Shown here: in pieces, positions 1 to 10,319 of the stretch | Layout: every line of letters begins with the position of its first letter | Position numbering within the stretch: the first letter of the stretch is position 1 | From: Ignelater luminosus | Lineage: Eukaryota > Arthropoda > Insecta > Coleoptera > Elateridae | Direction: 5' to 3' | Assembly: GCA_011009095.1 (NCBI GenBank) | Contig: VTPC01007054.1 | Location: 137,939 to 201,938 of the forward strand | DNA: 64,000 nt | The notes under the pieces: generated by a model | What the model was told of the DNA's origin: nothing | The model's database searches: none | Seen by the model: the letters and a program-made list of their open reading frames with translations, nothing else | Position numbers and translations under genes: made by a program

Positions 1-750
1 GACCAACAGTCGGACGACGTCAAATGAAATGGGTACCTCTACCCTGTAAGCAGCTGGACTTTTACGCATCATTGGTAAAAATTTTAAAGAAGCCATGGCC
101 TTATGAATGAATCTGACGATGCCTTTAACCTGCACACATTCATCAATGGCCCAAGCAATGGCACAATGCACAGAACTTACTTGTTAATTGACGTGAAGCA
201 TGCATACAACATAACGGCAACCACTTTGAACAATTTTATTGTTTTTTGTCAACTAGTTATTTTTTAAGATTTAGTATACCAAGTATACAGTATATAATAC
301 ACTATATCAGCAATCCTTGAAACTCGGCTGTGGGTACACTATAATTTTTTACTCCAAAATCACCTGTCTCTAGGGTTATGTCCACAGCTTTTGAATCACT
401 CTGTATATTTTATTACTTAATGTTAATTTACACTTGTGTATTTGTTAATTAATTTGTATATCTGTTGATTAATTTTCAATATGACGTGTCCTATACAATT
501 GTAATGTACTGCCAAAAGAAATAAAAAGAAATATTATTTTATTATTATTATTAGGGCGATCGACACTCCTAGGTCAAAACATGGACATATGGTAATAAAA
601 GGAATCTCAAACTATGAACGTTACTGTGCTACTGCTTAATAAACTACTCCAATTCAAATATAGACATTTTCAAAATATAAAATCTATTCAGTGAATATAA
701 AACAAACAAAAAATAAAATTCACCGTTTTCATCCACAAGGAAAATTAAGA
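1..750. other. AT-rich sequence with a TTA simple-repeat tail, no gene
   Basis: No coding potential is recognised. A TTA-type simple repeat at about 533-553 follows an A-rich stretch and resembles the 3' tail of a LINE inserted on the plus strand. No coding remnant upstream confirms that. Confidence 0.4.
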
Positions 751-764
751 AAGCATGCACTTCT

Positions 765-2200
765 TCTTCTTGATGTGCACGTCCATTACTGGGAGTTTGC
801 GACAACAATTTCCATTTCGTTTCTATTTCTAGCTGTATGAATTAGTAACTGTACGCTTCGCAGTTCTGTCCACTGTCTTATATTCTTATATTCTGCCGAT
901 TCCTCTTTTGCCATTCTCGATCTTTCCTTTTATGATCAGTTGTAGCAGCTGGTATTTGGGGTTTCTCATGATGTGTCCGAGATATGTTGTTTTTCGCTTT
1001 TTTATTGTCATAAAAAGTTCACGTTCTCTATTGATTCTTCTTAGCACTTCTTCATTGTAGTCTTGCAGTCCATGGTATTTTAAGGATTCTTCGGTACAGC
1101 CACATCTTGAAAGCTTCTAATTTGCTGATGTTAGTTTTTAATGTCCAACATTTCACTCCGTTAAGTAGCATTAACCACACGTACTTTACGAAATTTTAAG
1201 AAAGTGCTACGTGTCTTCTCAATTCACTATCGTATTTCCGTATCTGATGCCCAATTCTCACAAAGCCAGGTTTCAAGATATTTAAACCTTTGAAGCCTTT
1301 CTATACGAGCATGTTTGGAGAAAATGCTAGCGTCCTTGAATCTGTCAAGCTTTCTGATGTTGATATCTAGACCATTCTTTTGCTGCATTTGCCTACTTTG
1401 TTGAGGAGTAGGAGGTTTTTTAAATGATCTGCAACTAGGACGGTGTCGTTGGCATAGTGTATATTGTTGATCTAGACTCCGTTGATTTTAACTTCCTTCT
1501 TACAGTCTTCGAGAGCTTCTTGAGTTATTTTTTCTGAATATAATTTAAATAAAACAGGAGACAAAACACATCCGTTACGCCTCTAGAGATTTGTACGGCT
1601 TTTGTTTCTTTGTTGTCTATTTTTACCTATGCTGTTTGATGCCAGTAAAAATTCTCAATGCATCTTATGTCCCTAGAGTCGATGTCTAATTTCTTAAGAA
1701 TTTGCATGAGTTTATGGTGTTGAACTTTGTCAAATGCTTTCTCATAGTCTACGAAGCACAAGCACTTATCCCATCTTTGATCGTAGCAGTCCTGTACCAT
1801 TACGTGTGTTGCTGTCATTGCTTCTCTTGTTCCAACCCCTTGCCTAAATCCAAATTGCCAATTTCGGATAACATTTTTGCATTTTATCTATATTCTTTGG
1901 TGTATAAGTTTTAGAAATATTTTTAAAGTGTGGCTCATTAGACTGATTAGCGGATGTTCTTTGTACCTTCTTGTGTTCATCTTTTTAGGCAACGGAATAA
2001 ATGCTGATGCCAACCATTTAGAGAGATACTGACCAGTTTGGAATATTTTGTTAAATATTAGGTGTAGTCTTCTCACGCCTCTTTTGTCCATTCGCACCTA
2101 CCGCTTTATTGTTATGGGATAAATTCATGGCTCTTTCTACTTCAACTCTTGTAATTGGGAATAACTCTTCTCCAATTTTGGACACAAACATCAAAGACGC
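765..2200 (-). pseudogene. RTE-like LINE fragment, reverse transcriptase and 3' end
   Basis: This is a decayed non-LTR retrotransposon read on the minus strand. Recognisable pieces, in 5' to 3' order, are: an RT block at 1888-2097 ending in a leucine-rich NYRPISL-like region; the palm block FVDYEKAFDKV at 1627-1818; a frame-broken stretch near 1430-1620 with ALEDCKKEVKINGV and YANDTVLVADHL, where the catalytic YADD has become YAND; and a C-terminal block near 900-1010 reading YLGHIMRNPKYQLLQLIIKG. That last motif is typical of RTE-type C-termini. Several stop codons and frame changes separate the blocks, so the copy cannot make a working enzyme. The EN domain is absent, so the copy is 5'-truncated. 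Clade assignment is by motif recognition only. Confidence 0.8.
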
Positions 2201-2960
2201 TGACAACAAGTTAAATTACTAATTCCGTAAGGTTTTTATACTATGCCCTTGGTATTGTCCGTATATTCAAGAGCAGTCCATCCGTGAACAACATTACTAA
2301 GTAATAATATAAAAATGAAAAAGCTTAAGACACTATTTATAGTTGAAGCAAATATTTACACAAGTATCTTAAACAATTTTTTTCTATTACATAATAATAC
2401 TTACAATTTATTAACTTTGAGCCTTTTTTATATACGAAAACTTTGACAAAGGTCACGGGTCATCATTATCACATAGCATGGTAACACAGTTTTGTATTTT
2501 TTGTTTATTTTATTATTTATAAAATTAAGTATCACAAGCACTAGAAGAAATTATCTCACGATAATATGTATGTACTTTACCTTGAATGATGTAACTAAAA
2601 AAGATAGAAAACTCCAATCCTTTGTAAAATTGCAAATGTAGTACTTGTACGTAAAAGAATAAGTCTAATAATGTCGGTGAGTCTAAAATATGGTAACCTC
2701 AAGAAGTCTAAACTATTCTTAATTGCATAATGAAAGCTATTAAAAACGTTTTGCAATATCGAGATTGTGTTTAAAATAACAGTTATCAACAAGTGCTGAA
2801 GTCCTCTTCCATAGTTTCTTGAGAATCCAAAAAATTGACAAAACCTTACATTTCTACATTTTTACAATATTTACCAGAGGTAACTGTTATAAAGGCTACT
2901 CCACTGTAATATTTTTTCTTAGGGTTGTCAAGCACAATTAGTTGCAGCATTCAAGTAGTT
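2201..2960. other. Intergenic AT-rich DNA
   Basis: No gene, RNA or repeat could be recognised. Short open frames here are AT-driven and lack recognisable domains. Confidence 0.5.
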
Positions 2961-2966
2961 TTTATT
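2961..2966 (-). promoter_or_regulatory. Poly(A) signal of the first SVWC gene
   Basis: AATAAA on the minus strand, about 125 nt downstream of the stop codon of the SVWC gene at 3091-3666. It is the first canonical hexamer seen after that stop, but such hexamers are frequent in this AT-rich DNA. Confidence 0.45.
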
Positions 2967-3090
2967 TATGAATATTATTGTACAGCAAGACTATATTAAT
3001 ATTGTTATAATCAAAACATAAAATTAAAATTAACAGAACAATCAAAGAAATGCATTTTTTGTCAATAGAAGTTGTAACAAAATTACCAGA

Positions 3091-3666
3091 TTAACATTTA
3101 ACGTCTGGGCAACAGTCTGGGTATGGTTTTGATAAGTCTTCTGGTATATATTTACAACGTCCTGGAATAGCAACTGGATGACATCTAAAAGTATGTAAAC
3201 AAAGGTTTATTAATTTTATTTTTTATATCATCAATACCATGCTTACCCGGAATATTGAATATAACCATGCTCCAAGCATTCAATTTCAAGGCATTTACCT
3301 TTCTGGGTTTTGACTTCTCCCCGTTCCATAGCTCCTACTCCTTCTTTTTCACTGTAGCAATACCCTGGATGATCTATAATTAAAAGGTCAAAAGGTCAAT
3401 TTGCTTCTTAATATATCTAAAACTTAACTTCCTTTTTTAGCTTTTCTACGGTCTTAGTGACAAACCGAAATCAACTCTTAATTAATATATTTTCGTGTAC
3501 TTACAAACAAGACGCAATACTAATTTTAATATATTCCACAAATTATTTAAATTAAACGTATGTAAAAGTTACCTGGGATGTTGTCACTTGGTTCAACTAG
3601 AACTTGCCCATTACTAACGAAAAATAGTAATCCAAAAATAAAAAAGATGAGTACACTACACTTCAT
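3091..3666 (-). CDS. SVWC-domain secreted protein (Vago-like family), copy 1
   Basis: Three-exon gene assembled from splice sites: exon 1 3573-3666, exon 2 3247-3373, exon 3 3091-3184, with GT-AG introns of 199 and 62 bp. It encodes 104 aa. Residues 1-20 (MKCSVLIFFIFGLLFFVSNG) are a clear signal peptide. The mature part has eight cysteines in the order C, C, C, C, C, CC, C, including HPGYC, GKC, IEC, GRC, PDCC and VKC. This is the single-domain von Willebrand factor type C pattern. SVWC proteins are small secreted arthropod peptides; Drosophila Vago is an infection-induced member. The role here is inferred from family only. Intron phases are 1 and 2, as in the paralogue about 6 kb away at 9858-10301. 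The start is the only ATG in front of the signal peptide, and a TATATAAG lies 76 nt upstream. Confidence 0.9.
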
Positions 3667-3741
3667 TGCTGCAGCAAATATGTATATTTCCGTAACCTTG
3701 TTAGAAATTAGTTTTTGTTGCATAATATTAACTCTGCGGTG

Positions 3742-3749
3742 CTTATATA
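3742..3749 (-). promoter_or_regulatory. TATA box of the first SVWC gene
   Basis: TATATAAG on the minus strand, 76 nt upstream of the ATG. This would place the transcription start about 45-50 nt before the start codon. The position suits a short inducible insect gene. No upstream transcription-factor site was confidently identified. Confidence 0.5.
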
Positions 3750-3799
3750 CTTATGCACATATCAAAGGTCGTAGGTTATCATCTCAGTAACTGTTTGTT

Positions 3800-4465
3800 G
3801 TGATCTCCTAAATCTTGCAGTTGTTTATAATTATAATTATTTGTTTATATTTTAAAAATTCATTTTTAGGCTAAAGAAAGATTATATTTCTTTACTACCA
3901 TTAATTCGTAAACTATAAGCATTAAAATATCTTGGAACCTTTTGGATATTAATGCCAGAACTTTGTTGTTCACTTACAAAAGTTCCACAGAGAGATTGGA
4001 AGCATCTGGAGCAGTGTGTTTGATGGCAATGTTTCAAATAACTTATCATTCATTTAGAATTTTAAAATATAGCTAGACATGGTTTTCTGCCTGCAAAAAT
4101 ATGGCAAATTCAAATCCTACATAAGTATCAAGAGTTCCGGGATTAAAATGGTAAACAAATAGCTCATTCACTTAACTAACTTCTTGGAAACCTCTATAAA
4201 ACACCTTCTCAAGCCCCTTATCAAATTTTTTCACATTTTTAGGAATTTTGATAGGTATTGAAGAACAGAAAAGAATTTGTGAATCAGCTCCATTGATTTT
4301 AGTTGGGATTGCAAAATAAAAGTAGCGGTTTGGTTAACACCAGGTACATACATTTCTTCTAGAAAGCTGCAAGCTTACCAGGTATTATTTTTAAAAAATT
4401 AAATTGCCTCTTTAGGATGTATGCATATTTGTATCAAACCCATTCAGGAATGTGTGAAGTTCTAG
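3800..4465. other. Intergenic, nothing recognised
   Basis: AT-rich sequence without recognisable coding, RNA or repeat structure. Confidence 0.5.
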
Positions 4466-4469
4466 GCCC

Positions 4470-4586
4470 GTTTACACTGATCTCGGTTGAATCTAACTAG
4501 AGCTTATCGTCTTCAATGCAATTATTAAAAATACAGCAACGGCTGTGTTTAGAAGGAATTTAAATTTGAGCGAGATCAGTATAAAC
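4470..4586. mobile_element. Short hairpin MITE-like element
   Basis: About 117 bp bounded by inverted repeats. The left arm begins GTTTACACTGATCTCG and the right arm is its near-complement, CGAGATCAGTATAAAC. The arms continue imperfectly for about 23 bp. Size and structure fit a miniature inverted-repeat element. No clear target duplication was found, so the superfamily is unknown. Confidence 0.5.
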
Positions 4587-4989
4587 AAGCTTCATAGGTC
4601 TTGTTCGTGAAAGATTCAGTACTGCTCAATATTTACGTAATGCTGAGCTGTAAAGCTGTAAAGCACCATAATCTCCTTTTAGGCATATCAAAACTGAAGA
4701 TTTGACACGTTCCTCGATGCTAGCGGTGTATACTAACGCTTCGACAGGTTATGGTGCTCGCTAAGCAGGGTTTTTTTACGATTCTAAGAGGGCGATTGAG
4801 ATACGAAGTTTAGCTTGGCATGGGATGAAACAGACTACTCTTTCATTATTTTCATAAAAATGTTTACACTTAACTTAGAAAATCTTTCGATTTAAACTCT
4901 TTTGACTATTATTATACAGATTTTTTAAGAAAATGCATGGGAAATAATCCTATCGTATTTAGACGTGATATTCAATTACCACTTGCTAA

Positions 4990-5337
4990 GCTAAACATGT
5001 TCATGCAAAAGCAAGATTTTATAAACTTAACTGTAGAGATTGTAATGCAGTTTACATCGGTAGAACTGTAAGAGGTATAAATACAAGAACAAAAGAACAC
5101 TTCAAAGCTATAAAGAATAATAACAACAGTAAAACCAATTTCTCAGCCTTTGCAAATCATATATTAACAACAGAACACAATTTTTCAGCTTCGACTGATG
5201 TTACTGTACTACATGACACCACAGATTTCCAAAAAGGTTGTACCTATGAACAATTCAAAATATCTACTTATAACAAAAATCCACATCATAAAATGTGTTG
5301 GCGAAAATATCTTGAATTACCGACCCTTGCTACATAA
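4990..5337 (+). pseudogene. Penelope-like element, GIY-YIG endonuclease C-terminus
   Basis: An open frame of about 115 codons with no initiator Met. It contains YKLNCRDCNAVYIGRTVR, then RTKEHF, FANHILTTEHNFS and TVLHDTTDFQKG. This is the GIY-YIG nuclease fold in the form seen at the C-terminus of Penelope-like retroelements, which cleaves target DNA during integration. The YIG core, the arginine after it and the EH pair are visible; the first motif reads RFY instead of GIY. The frame is limited by a TAA at 4987 and ends with TAA at 5335. No reverse-transcriptase domain is found upstream, so the copy is 5'-truncated or decayed. A free-standing GIY-YIG gene is less likely given the Penelope-type spacing. 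Confidence 0.75.
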
Positions 5338-5830
5338 TATACAACAATTCATATTGGTACACCCTATAATAGTTCACCTTGGTAGATTTATATGGGTGTA
5401 AACACATTTGACATTCAACAATCTGATATCTGACATTCACAGTTCACATGTAGAACTTTCACTGAATGTATTAAAACTCTAATTTTGATTTAATATTTAA
5501 CGATGTTATTAATATTTTTATTATTGTTTAACAAATGTAAAAACTTTTAACAATGTAGAAGCAAGAACCGTAAACAAAAAACTTTTTTCTTTCTACAACA
5601 TGATATTTTAAGGTAAGACGTCTATTGTGCTAAAAAATATTAAATATTAACTTAGGATAAATATCTCTCTTTTTAATTACAGTTTGTTTGAATTTCTTTC
5701 TCGCCTGAGGATGGTTAAAAAACTATTAGATTTAACCGAAACATGTAGCGATCAGATAGAAGATTATTTGTAATTGAATAAATCTTGTGGAGAAGACTTT
5801 GAATTCTTTCTTGGTAATTTTTAACAAGAC
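5338..5830 (+). other. Probable 3' flank of the Penelope-like element
   Basis: The sequence near 5700-5770 contains CCTGAGGATGGTTAAAAAAC followed by an ACCGAAACATGTAGCG-like stretch. A 'gaagac...aaacg' block of the same kind occurs in the inverted arms at 6288-7272. I infer it belongs to the retroelement terminus; the exact end is not visible. Confidence 0.35.
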
Positions 5831-6287
5831 ATTTTTAATTTGTTTGTTTTGTTAGTTTTTTAATGTGAAATTTTTAAATAAATCTTGAAAACTTCGACAG
5901 CTTCATTCTTAAAACTTAACACTTTAGTCGATTTGCATTTATATGAAGTTCTTGCTTAAAATGGCAAATAAATGCGCCTATTAAGATACAAAAGCCGCCA
6001 AGTTACATGTAAGACATTTTTAGTAAATGACAAAAACTGTCTTCAGTCTAACTAACCAAAAAATTGACTTAAAGATTATATCATTGATTTGTGAAAGTGT
6101 ATAGCGGCTGATGAATTAAACTTGAATTTAAATATGTCCAGGTACTTTCTGGGACTGTCAAAAAAGTATTGTCTTCTACTGCACAGTACTATCTAGTTCT
6201 GCTTAACGTTTCCAAGTTCTACTTACATTCTGCTGCCACTTCCTGCCTACAGCTACCTGGCTACAACTGCCAGTTCTGCTTACAAGC
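5831..6287. other. Intergenic, nothing recognised
   Basis: AT-rich with a somewhat more balanced segment at 6170-6290 rich in CTGC and CTACC-type words. No gene or named repeat is recognised. Confidence 0.45.
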
Positions 6288-7272
6288 AGGTTGGGACATG
6301 GCTTAACTGCAGACTCCTGGAATAAAAATAAAAAGATTTAACCCAATTTACCTATATCCAAAATCGTCTCGTTAAGTTGGTACAAGGCGTCAAAGTTTTT
6401 TTTAAAAAAAATTAATTTTGCGTATAAAATGATTGATTTCTATAATTTTTGGTATGGCATGTTTTGTGACTATAAGTCACGTTTCGAGATGTTTTGGTCT
6501 TCATCAGTAAGTTGTAAGGGTATTAAACAAAAATCACGCAGTACAAACTTGGTAGGATGAGATCTTTCAATTGATTTTTCCAAAAAGATATTTTCTTTAG
6601 AAACATTTTTTGTATCTTTGTAATTTTTGATAACGCTTATGGGTTATCCACAAAAAAATAATATGACATGGCATGTAATGCAAAAGTTATTGGTGACAAC
6701 TAGTCTTAAATTACAACAACAAAAATGCTAAACTAATTACTTAATTTTTATCACACTAACTTCTGTGATTTTGACGTGTAACAAACAAATGATGCAAATT
6801 TTCCATTTAAAGATAGGCTAACTAGATTATTTCTAGATTATTCCCATCAAAAAAGCATGATCATCAGATCAGATTTTATTTTTTTGTGGATAAATCTTAA
6901 GCGTTATTAAAAATTACAAAGGTACAAAAAATGTTTCTAAAGAAAATATCTTTTTGGAAAAAAAATTGAAAGTTCTCAGCCTAGGCACTAAAAAGTTATC
7001 ACCATAGTTGTACTGCGACATTTTTGTTTAATACACTTACAACTTATTGATGAAGACCAAAACGAAACGTGTCTTATAGTCACAAAACAAGCCATACTAA
7101 AAATTATAAAAATCGTTCAAAGCCTACTATTTTTATACACAAAATTAATATTTTTTTCCAAAAACTTTGACGCCTTATACCAACTTAACGAGACGATTTT
7201 GGATATAGGTAAGTTGGGTTAAGTCTTCTTATTTTTATCTCAGAAGTCTGCAGTTAAGCTATGTCCCAACCT
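6288..7272. mobile_element. Inverted-arm (foldback) element, about 1 kb
   Basis: The left arm (about 6288-6670) and right arm (about 6880-7272) are long, near-complementary copies around a spacer of about 200 bp. Outer ends read AGGTTGGGACAT on each strand. Each arm carries a segment like GATGAAGACCAAAACGAAAC. No coding sequence remains. A diverged, partial copy of the right arm is present at about 16400-16525, so this is an interspersed family and not a unique palindrome. It may be two retroelement ends fused head to head. Confidence 0.65.
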
Positions 7273-7374
7273 TTTGAAGACACCTTGTATATTTAATAGA
7301 ATAATTGCTACTTCCAACTTTCCTACATCTTGGATGATAACTATGTATAATATTTTAATTTATAAATGGAGCTG

Positions 7375-9346
7375 ATTGTAAAAACTATAGATTCATAGCA
7401 TTGTTGTTTGCACCCTCTAAGATATTTGAATGCATATTATATAAATAACGTATATTTGGAACCATCTTCGTAGTCAACTTACTATTGATCGAAGTAACTT
7501 TGTTCCAGGCAAATAAGCCTGTACAAATCTTTTTGAACTCACACAGTATGCTACAGAAATGATGAATAAGTGCCTAGGTGTATGTTATCCATACAGATAT
7601 GTCCAAAACGTTCGATAAGGTATATCACGATACTCTTCTAAAAAACTAAATCAAATTTCACTATCTCCACCGCTGTTAAATTTATTGATGTCTTGTCTTA
7701 AAAATCGTAACCAATACATTGTTTATAAAAGATATCTACTGAATTCCCTACAGTTATACATAACTCGAAATGTTAATTATATGCCGATGGTCCTAAAATA
7801 TTTAAAGCAATTGAAATAAATGTAGACTGTGGTGAATTACAGGAACATCTAAACAGAGTTACTCAATGTTGTAACAAAAACCATTTAAGCCTTAATATAA
7901 ACAAAAGCTGCTTTCTGTCTTATGCAAGAAAACAAAAACTTACTTCATCTTTGTATGCTTTGAACAATTTTCAAAAGATCTTGGAATATTAACATGTCAA
8001 ACGTTGACTTTGTTTTGCTGAATTCTGCAAACTTTATAAAAATACAATCTATCACTAAACTTTAAAATGCATTTGCAATTCTTGAGATTCTTATATTGTA
8101 AAACCTTTGGATACTATGAACTATGATAACTTAATGTCTTAGCACTCTACTACAATATTTTGATATTTGTAGTTCGGAGTTTAATTACTTTAATATATAA
8201 AATTATTCATTACATTGTAGATTGTCCTAACTTACTATCCAAAATTAATATTACTATTCCTAGTCACAACTACAGATGTCATCGCACTTTTCTGTTCCAA
8301 TATTGCATACTAATTATTTATACAACGTCGCTTAAAGTATGGAAACACGCTACCTCCGCAGAAACGGTAAGACATTGAGACAAATGAAATTTGGAGAACT
8401 TAAAGTAGGTATTTTTGCCATGTTTTGCGAAGGTAATTAAAAACGAAGTTTCAATTGTTTTTTCGTATGACCGCCATATTAGATTTTTTTAAATGGAACA
8501 TCTTCTATATGACCCCATATTTGGATAGAGATTTTCAAGACAAATTCAATGATATAAGGGTTGCTATACTTATCTTGAAAGGGTCTGGAAATAATCGCTA
8601 TTCTTTTGTCAGGGGTTTCCCTATTAAAAAGTATGGAAATACGCTGCTTCTGCAAAAACGGTAAAAGGTAGACAAATAAAATTTTGAGATCTTAAAATAG
8701 GCATTGTATTCCTTATTTTGCAAAGAGAGTTAAGATCAAATCTTCAATTTTTTTTCGTACGACCGCCATCTTGAATTTCTTTAAATGGATCACCCTGTAC
8801 GTGACCCCATATTTCGATAGAGATTTTAAAGGCGAATTTAATAATATAAGGTTGCTATACTTATCTTGAAAGGTTTTGAAGATAATCGCTATTTTTTTGT
8901 TTAATAGTAAAATCCTTGACAAAGAATAGCGGTTATCTCCAAACCCTTTCAAGATAAGTATAGCGACCCTTATATCATTGAATTTGTCTTCAAAATCGTT
9001 ATCCAAATATGGGGTCACATACAGGGTGTTCCATTTAAAAAAATCCCAATATGGCGGTCGTACGAAAAAACAATTGAAGATTTGTTTTTAATTATCTTTG
9101 GAAAGCATGGCAAAAAATACCTACTTTAAGCTCTCCAAATTTCATTTGTCTATCTCTTACCGTTTCTGCGTGGATAGCGTGTTTCCATACTTTTTAGCGA
9201 CCCTGTATAATTCACCACTGCATAGGATGAAAACAATAGTCAATGCAAATACATGCGATATTTTTAATGATTTATTAAAATTGAACAATTCAATCAGCCA
9301 AGTCCAACTAAAATTATTTTGTGCACTAGGTTACGAGAGTGGTTAA
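7375..9346 (+). pseudogene. Jockey-like LINE relic, split by an inserted element
   Basis: Degenerate RT fragments are readable on the plus strand: TDMSKTFDKVYHDTLL near 7600, a YADG version of the catalytic motif near 7780 followed by HLSLNINKSC, then a C-terminal region LIYKIIHYIVDCPNLL at 8160-8320. The C-terminus resumes after 9206 as NSPLHRMKT...CDIF and ends with a stop at 9346. The 883-bp element at 8323-9205 interrupts it. Removing that element and one copy of the flanking TATA restores one frame reading ...IIYNSPLHRM, which matches the usual LINE C-terminal motif. Stops and a missing segment before YADG show it was already dead or is old. Confidence 0.7.
8323..9205. mobile_element. 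Foldback element of three ~290-bp units, TATA-flanked
   Basis: Two tandem copies of a ~290-bp unit (about 8323-8625 and 8626-8915) are followed by one inverted copy (about 8916-9205). Each unit contains the words TATGGAAA, ACGACCGCCAT and GACCCCATAT and ends AAGGGT(C/T)TGGA. Terminal repeats are CAACGTCGCT on the left and CAGGGTCGCT on the right, each flanked by TATA. The open frames within are not recognisable proteins and look like by-products of the repeat. It is inserted in the LINE relic at 7375-9346. Confidence 0.75.
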
Positions 9347-9843
9347 ACAAAAAAAATCTGAAATTAAATGAGTCAGTCGGTGTATTTCCTTGGAAATGAT
9401 TTTGGATTAAATCAGAATCTTCTTTGACGGCACTTTCTATTCTGAGGCTCAGAAATACTGAAATTCTTCTTCTCATTTGATTTGTTCCATTGAACGTTTC
9501 TAAATGAGGGGTGTTCATCTGAAACTTGTTTATTTGTGGCGTACTACAGTACTCCAACCAAAAGCCTTTTTTGGGTTTCAATAGTCCAAGAAAAGAAGAT
9601 CTGTTAATGCAGGTGACTGCACACTGAATTACCGTCAATAACTGTTGTTAAATTTGCTAACTTTTTAAAACAGTTTCTTGCTCCATTCTAATAAAGTTTT
9701 CTTATTTATTAAACTTCTTGTTTGTACCTCGTAAACTTCAAATAAGAGAATTCAGTTTTTGTTATAGCTATAATAATATAAACACTATAAATAATAAAAT
9801 AAATTATATTGCTTTCTTAACAGCTAATAGTTAAAAAATAATT
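9347..9843. other. Intergenic region downstream of the second SVWC gene
   Basis: A minus-strand open frame at 9294-9638 shows no domain and overlaps the LINE relic, so it is not called. The rest is AT-rich with nothing recognised. Confidence 0.45.
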
Positions 9844-9849
9844 TTTATT
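9844..9849 (-). promoter_or_regulatory. Poly(A) signal of the second SVWC gene
   Basis: AATAAA on the minus strand only 8 nt after the TGA at 9858-9860, which would give a very short 3' UTR. Confidence 0.5.
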
Positions 9850-9857
9850 GGTTAATA

Positions 9858-10301
9858 TCACGAGCAATCGATATAAGGACAGCAGTGAGGGTACGGTTTT
9901 GATAAATCCTCAGGAAAGAGTTTACAGTTTCTTGGAATATTCCACTTACCGCAACTGAAATATCTCAGATATAAACATAAATATTTTAAAAATATTTCGG
10001 TTTTCTAACTTACCCTCCATAATAAATTGTAGTATCGTTATCACACACTGCCCAAATACATTGTCCAATAACTGTTTTATATTCATATTTCTCCATTGCA
10101 CCAATTCCTAACATCGTACTGTAACAATGTCCTGGATGTTCTAAAATAGATTTTTGGGGTATTTGTTAAATATTTGTTAAAACCATAAAATTTTATTAAT
10201 AATTAAGATTTACCCAAGATATTATTTGTCAGTTCAAACTGCTTATCAATACAAGTAACTAGAGAAAATAGAAAAGAGAGAATATAGAAAACAAGTTTCA
10301 T
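9858..10301 (-). CDS. SVWC-domain secreted protein (Vago-like family), copy 2
   Basis: Three exons: 10214-10301, 10014-10140 and 9858-9954, with short GT-AG introns of 73 and 59 bp; 103 aa. Residues 1-17 (MKLVFYILSFLFSLVTC) form a signal peptide. The mature domain shows the same eight-cysteine SVWC order as copy 1 (HPGHC, GQC, AVC, GC, RNC, HCC, DC). The blocks EHPGHCYS, IGAMEKYEYKT and PEDLSKPYPHCCP align directly with copy 1. Exon 2 is 127 nt in both genes and the intron phases are identical, so the two arose by duplication. A secreted peptide with a stress or immune role is the family expectation; nothing in the sequence tests this. Start choice is forced by the signal peptide. The promoter is AT-rich, with no convincing TATA box. 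Confidence 0.9.
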
Positions 10302-10319
10302 TTTTTATTTTGTTTTTAA

